Assembly (NCBI RefSeq): GCF_003344925.1
Contig: NZ_CP031188.1
Location: 2,401,001 to 2,465,000 of the forward strand
From: Flavobacterium arcticum
GTDB lineage: Bacteria; Bacteroidota; Bacteroidia; Flavobacteriales; Flavobacteriaceae
Reading direction: 5' to 3'
Length of the DNA: 64,000 nt
Below, piece by piece: positions 60,834 to 64,000 of this stretch (positions within the stretch are counted from its first letter, which is position 1; the number at the start of each line of letters is the position of its first letter). The notes below the pieces were generated by a model. It saw only the letters and a list, made by a program, of their open reading frames with translations. It did no database searches and was not told where the DNA came from. The translations under genes were made by a program, and so were the position numbers.

Positions 60834-61964
60834 ATGAATACAAAAATGAGTTTACTTATTCTTATTGGAAATAATATTAGACGCCATAGAATGCTACAAG
60901 GTATTTCTCAAGAAGAATTAGCTTACCGTAGTAATCTCCATAGAACCTATATAGGAATGATTGAGAGAGCCGAGAAAAATATTACTGTAATAAATCTCGA
61001 AAAAATTTCTACAGCTCTAAAAATCGAAATTACAGACCTCTTTATAAAAAAAAATTTAATGAGAAAGATTGATAAGAATATATTCGTCAATGATGAATAT
61101 TTCATTGCTGAAAAAACTGCAGATGTTTTTAAAGAAGTAGAATTTATTTATGAGACAAAAAAATGGAATGGAGCTCTACCAAAATTTTTGGAAAAACAAG
61201 GTTTAGATTTAAATGACAAGGAATTCGAAGATTTGATACTTGAAAATTATCAATTGCTGGATCCAACCAACACAGTACAATGGATAACTGAAAGTGATGC
61301 ATCTTGGAGTAATAAAAGTTCTGCAACATATAAAGTGTTAGCTGCTCTAAATAGCGGAAATTGGGAATGTAGAGTCTGTGGTCCCGTTCCAAAAGTAAAC
61401 CCACAACCTGCTGCACGTTTAAGCGCTTTGAAAAAAAGAGGATATATTATTGGGTCAAAACGAAAGATTTGTAGCACTTGCAATAAAAAAACAATGCACG
61501 ATATATTAATAATGCTACCAAACATTGAATCTAGATTTAACGATGGTAATGAATTAAGAAAACCTATTCCTGAAATATTAAAAAAAAGAATTAAAAACCT
61601 CTTAGGACATAAAGAAATATGTTTTAATGTCGTAAGAAGTGATGTAGAATTATTGATTGACCATAAATTTCCATCTCAAAGGTGGAATACCCCAGAGGGA
61701 GATAATAAAAACTCTATGAGTGATGAAGAAATTAAAGAAAAATTTCAATTACTTTCCAATCAAACAAATATGTGGAAATCAAGATACTGTGATACTTGTG
61801 TTAAAACAAATATCAGAGGGAATTTTATGGGAATTAATTGGTATTATGAAGGAAATGAAAATTGGGAAGGAAAAACACCTAATGATGAAAATGGATGTAT
61901 CGGTTGTCCTTGGTATGATTTAAAGGTTTGGAAAAGCAGATTAATCCTCACTTTAAATGATTAA
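60834..61964 (+). CDS. Controller-restriction endonuclease fusion (XRE HTH + zinc-ribbon HNH-type nuclease)
   Basis: 376 residues from the ATG at 60834; a TTG five codons upstream is less likely. Residues about 7-70 are a full XRE helix-turn-helix like C proteins of restriction systems: LIGNNIRRHRMLQGISQEEL, then YRSNLHRTYIGMIERAEKN. After a helical linker two zinc-type cysteine pairs (C179/C182 in CRVC and C213/C216 in CSTC) precede the putative catalytic LIDHKFPSQRW (D276, H277) and FQLLSNQTNMWKSRYCDTC, the HNH-like second half, and a last CIGC pair. This should be a type II nuclease that also represses or times its own expression. Followed after 60 bases by the cytosine methyltransferase. 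Confidence 0.82.
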   Translation: MNTKMSLLILIGNNIRRHRMLQGISQEELAYRSNLHRTYIGMIERAEKNITVINLEKISTALKIEITDLFIKKNLMRKIDKNIFVNDEYFIAEKTADVFKEVEFIYETKKWNGALPKFLEKQGLDLNDKEFEDLILENYQLLDPTNTVQWITESDASWSNKSSATYKVLAALNSGNWECRVCGPVPKVNPQPAARLSALKKRGYIIGSKRKICSTCNKKTMHDILIMLPNIESRFNDGNELRKPIPEILKKRIKNLLGHKEICFNVVRSDVELLIDHKFPSQRWNTPEGDNKNSMSDEEIKEKFQLLSNQTNMWKSRYCDTCVKTNIRGNFMGINWYYEGNENWEGKTPNDENGCIGCPWYDLKVWKSRLILTLND

Positions 61965-61997
61965 GTCTATAAGTTATAATATATAAGAATCATTTGT

Positions 61998-62005
61998 TAT
62001 TTTTG
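61998..62005 (+). promoter_or_regulatory. -7 box of the cytosine methyltransferase gene
   Basis: TATTTTTG, 19 bases before the ATG at 62025. It lies outside the controller operator, so the methyltransferase can be made independently of the nuclease. No clear -33 element. Confidence 0.55.
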
Positions 62006-62024
62006 TAAATTATAATATAATTGT

Positions 62025-63362
62025 ATGAACGATTCATTCACATTCGGTAGCGTTTGCTCTGGAATAGAAGCAGCACAACTTGCGTTTAACCCTTTAAATT
62101 TCAAACAAATATGGAGTTCTGAAATTGCTACTTTCCCTTCAAAAGTTTTAGAACATCATTATCCATATGTACCGAACATTGGGGATATGAATAGTATTAC
62201 TGAATATATAATTCAACAAAAAATTGATAGTCCTGATATTTTTTGCGGTGGTACGCCATGCCAGGCTTTTTCTTTAGCAGGATGGAAAAATGGTCTCACT
62301 GACGAAAGAGGGTTACTTACAATGAAATTTATAGAAATAGCTGATGCTATTGATAAAGTTAGAACCAGTCTTAAAAAAAAGCCATCAATAATTCTATGGG
62401 AAAATGTGGAAGGAGTTTTAAATGATAAAACAAATGCTTTTGGAAATTTTATAGCTGGATTAGCAGGCTTTGATCAAGAAATAAAAGTTAAAAAATGGTC
62501 AAAATCTGGTATCCTTTATGGAAAATCTAGAAACGTTGCATGGAGGGTTTTAGATGCAAAATACTTCGGTTTACCTCAACAAAGAAAACGATTATATGTA
62601 ATTGCTGGTGGCAAAGACATCAAGCCTGAAAAAATACTTTTCGAATTGAACTCAATAAATGTCTTAAGAAGTATAAAATTCAAGAAAAGCACTTTAAAAA
62701 CTATACCTACTTTATTTGACTTCAAAGAAACTGATCCTGTTATCGCAAAATTAATTTATAAAAAAAATAATAATAAATTTCAATTCTTTAGAGAATATAC
62801 CGATTGCTTATATTCAGCATATGGAACAAAATGGAATGGTAATGCCGCTGCATATAATGGTTCACTATATGTTGCACAAAATGATAAAATTAGAAGATTA
62901 ACTCCATTGGAATGCGAACGTCTAATGGGAATTCCTGATAATTATACTTTAATTGAAGGCAATAGTGATACCAATAGATATCAGGCTATTGGCAACTCAT
63001 GGGCTGTACCAGTCGTTAATTGGATAGGAAAAAGAATTAAAGAATATGATTCAAGTAAAAATGATATCAAAATCTCATCAAATCTAAAAAAAACACAGAA
63101 TAATATAAACTCTGATTTATACTTATTGGATGATGTCACGAAAATAAACCATAATTTATATTTAAATACATCTTCCTCTTCTAATGAGCCTACAATTGGT
63201 AATATCTTCGATATTATTCAAAGTGAAGATATTCCCGATAAATTATTTTTATCTTCAAAAGCTTGCTACGGCATCTTACGTCGAAAATATGAACGAAATA
63301 TGAAAATGAATAACGAGCTAGAATACTTGATGGCATTATCTTGTGATTTCGAATTAGTATAA
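62025..63362 (+). CDS. C5-cytosine DNA methyltransferase of the restriction system
   Basis: 445 residues. Motif I is FTFGSVCSGIEAA, motif IV GGTPCQAFSLAG (catalytic Cys79), motif VI ENV (126-128), motif VIII LPQQRKRLYVIAGG, motif IX RRLTPLECERLMGIP and motif X QAIGNSWAVPVV. The variable target-recognition region between VIII and IX is short (about 95 residues). After the catalytic fold a 110-residue tail ends with LFLSSKACYGILRRKYERN, a motif common in phage-borne Dcm enzymes. It transfers a methyl group to C5 of cytosine within an unknown site, protecting DNA from the adjacent nuclease. Confidence 0.95.
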   Translation: MNDSFTFGSVCSGIEAAQLAFNPLNFKQIWSSEIATFPSKVLEHHYPYVPNIGDMNSITEYIIQQKIDSPDIFCGGTPCQAFSLAGWKNGLTDERGLLTMKFIEIADAIDKVRTSLKKKPSIILWENVEGVLNDKTNAFGNFIAGLAGFDQEIKVKKWSKSGILYGKSRNVAWRVLDAKYFGLPQQRKRLYVIAGGKDIKPEKILFELNSINVLRSIKFKKSTLKTIPTLFDFKETDPVIAKLIYKKNNNKFQFFREYTDCLYSAYGTKWNGNAAAYNGSLYVAQNDKIRRLTPLECERLMGIPDNYTLIEGNSDTNRYQAIGNSWAVPVVNWIGKRIKEYDSSKNDIKISSNLKKTQNNINSDLYLLDDVTKINHNLYLNTSSSSNEPTIGNIFDIIQSEDIPDKLFLSSKACYGILRRKYERNMKMNNELEYLMALSCDFELV

Positions 63363-63398
63363 AGATGAATCCCGCTAGTTAGCGGGATTTATCTTTAT
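63361..63398. terminator. Bidirectional terminator at the end of the restriction locus
   Basis: 16-bp stem with one G-U pair (63361-63376 with 63381-63396), 4-nt loop AGTT, between the methyltransferase gene and the convergent ychF. Confidence 0.9.
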
Positions 63399-63422
63399 AC
63401 TTAATGCTATTTATCTTACTAC

Positions 63423-64000
63423 TTAAACATTAAAGCGGAAGTGCATTACATCGCCATCTTTCACGATGTATTCTTTACCTTCTACACGTAGTTTACCCGC
63501 TTCTTTTACTTTGGCTTCACTACCAAACAAAACATAATCGTCATAAGCTATAACCTCAGCACGGATAAACCCTTTTTCAAAATCGGTATGGATAACACCC
63601 GCAGCCTGTGGTGCGGTGTCGCCTACTTGTATTGTCCAAGCGCGTACTTCTTTTACCCCTGCGGTAAAGTAGGTTTGTAAGTTTAATAATTTATATGCCG
63701 AACGTATTAATGCCGAAGCACCTGGTTCTTTAAGTCCTAAGTCTTCAAGAAACATTTGGCGTTCTTCATACGTTTCAAGCTCTGTAATATCTGCCTCAGT
63801 ACCTACGGCAAGTACAATAACTTCGGCGCTTTCATCTTTAACTAGTTCGCGTACTTTTTCTACATAGTCGTTACCTGTTGCAGCAGCACCTTCATCTACA
63901 TTACATACATACAGTACAGGTTTTGTAGTAATTAACTGAAATTCTTCTAGCAATTCTTCTTCATCCTGATTTTTAGCCTCTACTACCCTAGCCGATTTAC
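63423..64000 (-). CDS. ychF: Redox-regulated ATPase YchF (5' part outside window)
   Basis: 192 C-terminal codons are visible and the frame is open to the window edge, so the gene continues beyond 64000. The Obg-like GTPase family signatures here are YVCNVDEGAAATGNDYVEKV (with the altered NxxE nucleotide motif that gives ATP preference), the domain LQTYFTAGVKEVRAWTIQVG and the TGS-like end KEYIVKDGDVMHFRFNV. YchF is a ribosome-associated ATPase of stress response. A TTG inside the frame at 63953 is not the start. Confidence 0.95.
   Translation of the reverse strand, partial: KSARVVEAKNQDEEELLEEFQLITTKPVLYVCNVDEGAAATGNDYVEKVRELVKDESAEVIVLAVGTEADITELETYEERQMFLEDLGLKEPGASALIRSAYKLLNLQTYFTAGVKEVRAWTIQVGDTAPQAAGVIHTDFEKGFIRAEVIAYDDYVLFGSEAKVKEAGKLRVEGKEYIVKDGDVMHFRFNV

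Noticed and set aside
61144..61525. Minus-strand frames inside the fusion gene
   Set aside because: Overlap the zinc-ribbon and linker coding region, with no motif of their own.
1..64000. tRNA, rRNA, riboswitch, insertion sequence or prophage
   Set aside because: Reading the intergenic regions showed no cloverleaf, rRNA-like sequence, transposase, integrase or terminal inverted repeats that I could support.

Overview
The window looks like chromosomal DNA from a flavobacterium (Bacteroidota, Flavobacteriaceae). It is AT-rich. Secreted proteins end in type IX secretion (T9SS) sorting domains. Recognisable promoters carry the Bacteroidota -7 box TAnnTTTG, sometimes with TTG or TTTG 17-20 nt upstream, and strong Shine-Dalgarno sequences are not evident. 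No rRNA, tRNA, CRISPR array, transposase or integrase was recognised. No gene-free stretch exceeds about 280 bases. Gene functions are read from motifs and memory of families; no database search was run.

Layout. 1-5.4 kb: the 3' end of a secreted endonuclease I and a 1416-residue lamin-tail-domain protein, both T9SS cargo. 5.5-15.5 kb: an ArsR/AHSA1 pair with a visible operator-like region, a pseudouridine synthase, a copper island (HMA-AraC regulator, CopA, CopZ-like), an NDH-2-like dehydrogenase, DUF proteins, an MscS channel and a thioesterase. 15.7-29.9 kb: a fused E1 alpha/beta 2-oxoacid dehydrogenase, a T9SS protein with BspA-like repeats, an oxygenase, SUI1, a nucleoside phosphorylase, an AraC regulator divergent from a CoA-transferase, uracil-DNA glycosylase, MutS2 and a DCC thiol protein. 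30-41 kb: two tandem T9SS cargo proteins, chorismate synthase, a helicase, Nudix, GNAT, a Ser/Arg-rich secreted protein, DJ-1, dienelactone hydrolase and an M28 peptidase. 41.4-45.5 kb: a small accessory-looking stretch with an XRE regulator divergent from a 64-residue protein, a YtxH-like protein, lipoproteins, an HELLH protein and MsrA. 45.6-54 kb: a LolD-like ATPase, a polytopic membrane protein, a TIGR02757 protein, an NhaC antiporter, a methyltransferase with a ZIP transporter, and the murQ-DUF6095-lipoprotein-terC cluster. 54.1-60.7 kb: parE and parC with a lipoprotein gene wedged between them, a secreted transglutaminase and a flavin reductase.

The most unusual locus is at 60.76-63.4 kb, a restriction-modification system between housekeeping genes. 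Its first gene fuses an XRE controller-type DNA-binding domain to a zinc-ribbon/HNH-type nuclease. Its promoter is buried in a perfect 16-bp inverted repeat made of two ACTATAGT-containing dyads, which strongly suggests autoregulation. A phage-like C5-cytosine methyltransferase with its own -7 box follows. The window ends inside ychF.

Functional links that can be inferred: copper sensing and export (regulator, pump and chaperone in one run), coupled uptake or envelope genes around murQ, and the paired restriction and methylation genes. Several gene starts were moved downstream of the longest open frame because a -7 promoter box overlaps the upstream start codon.
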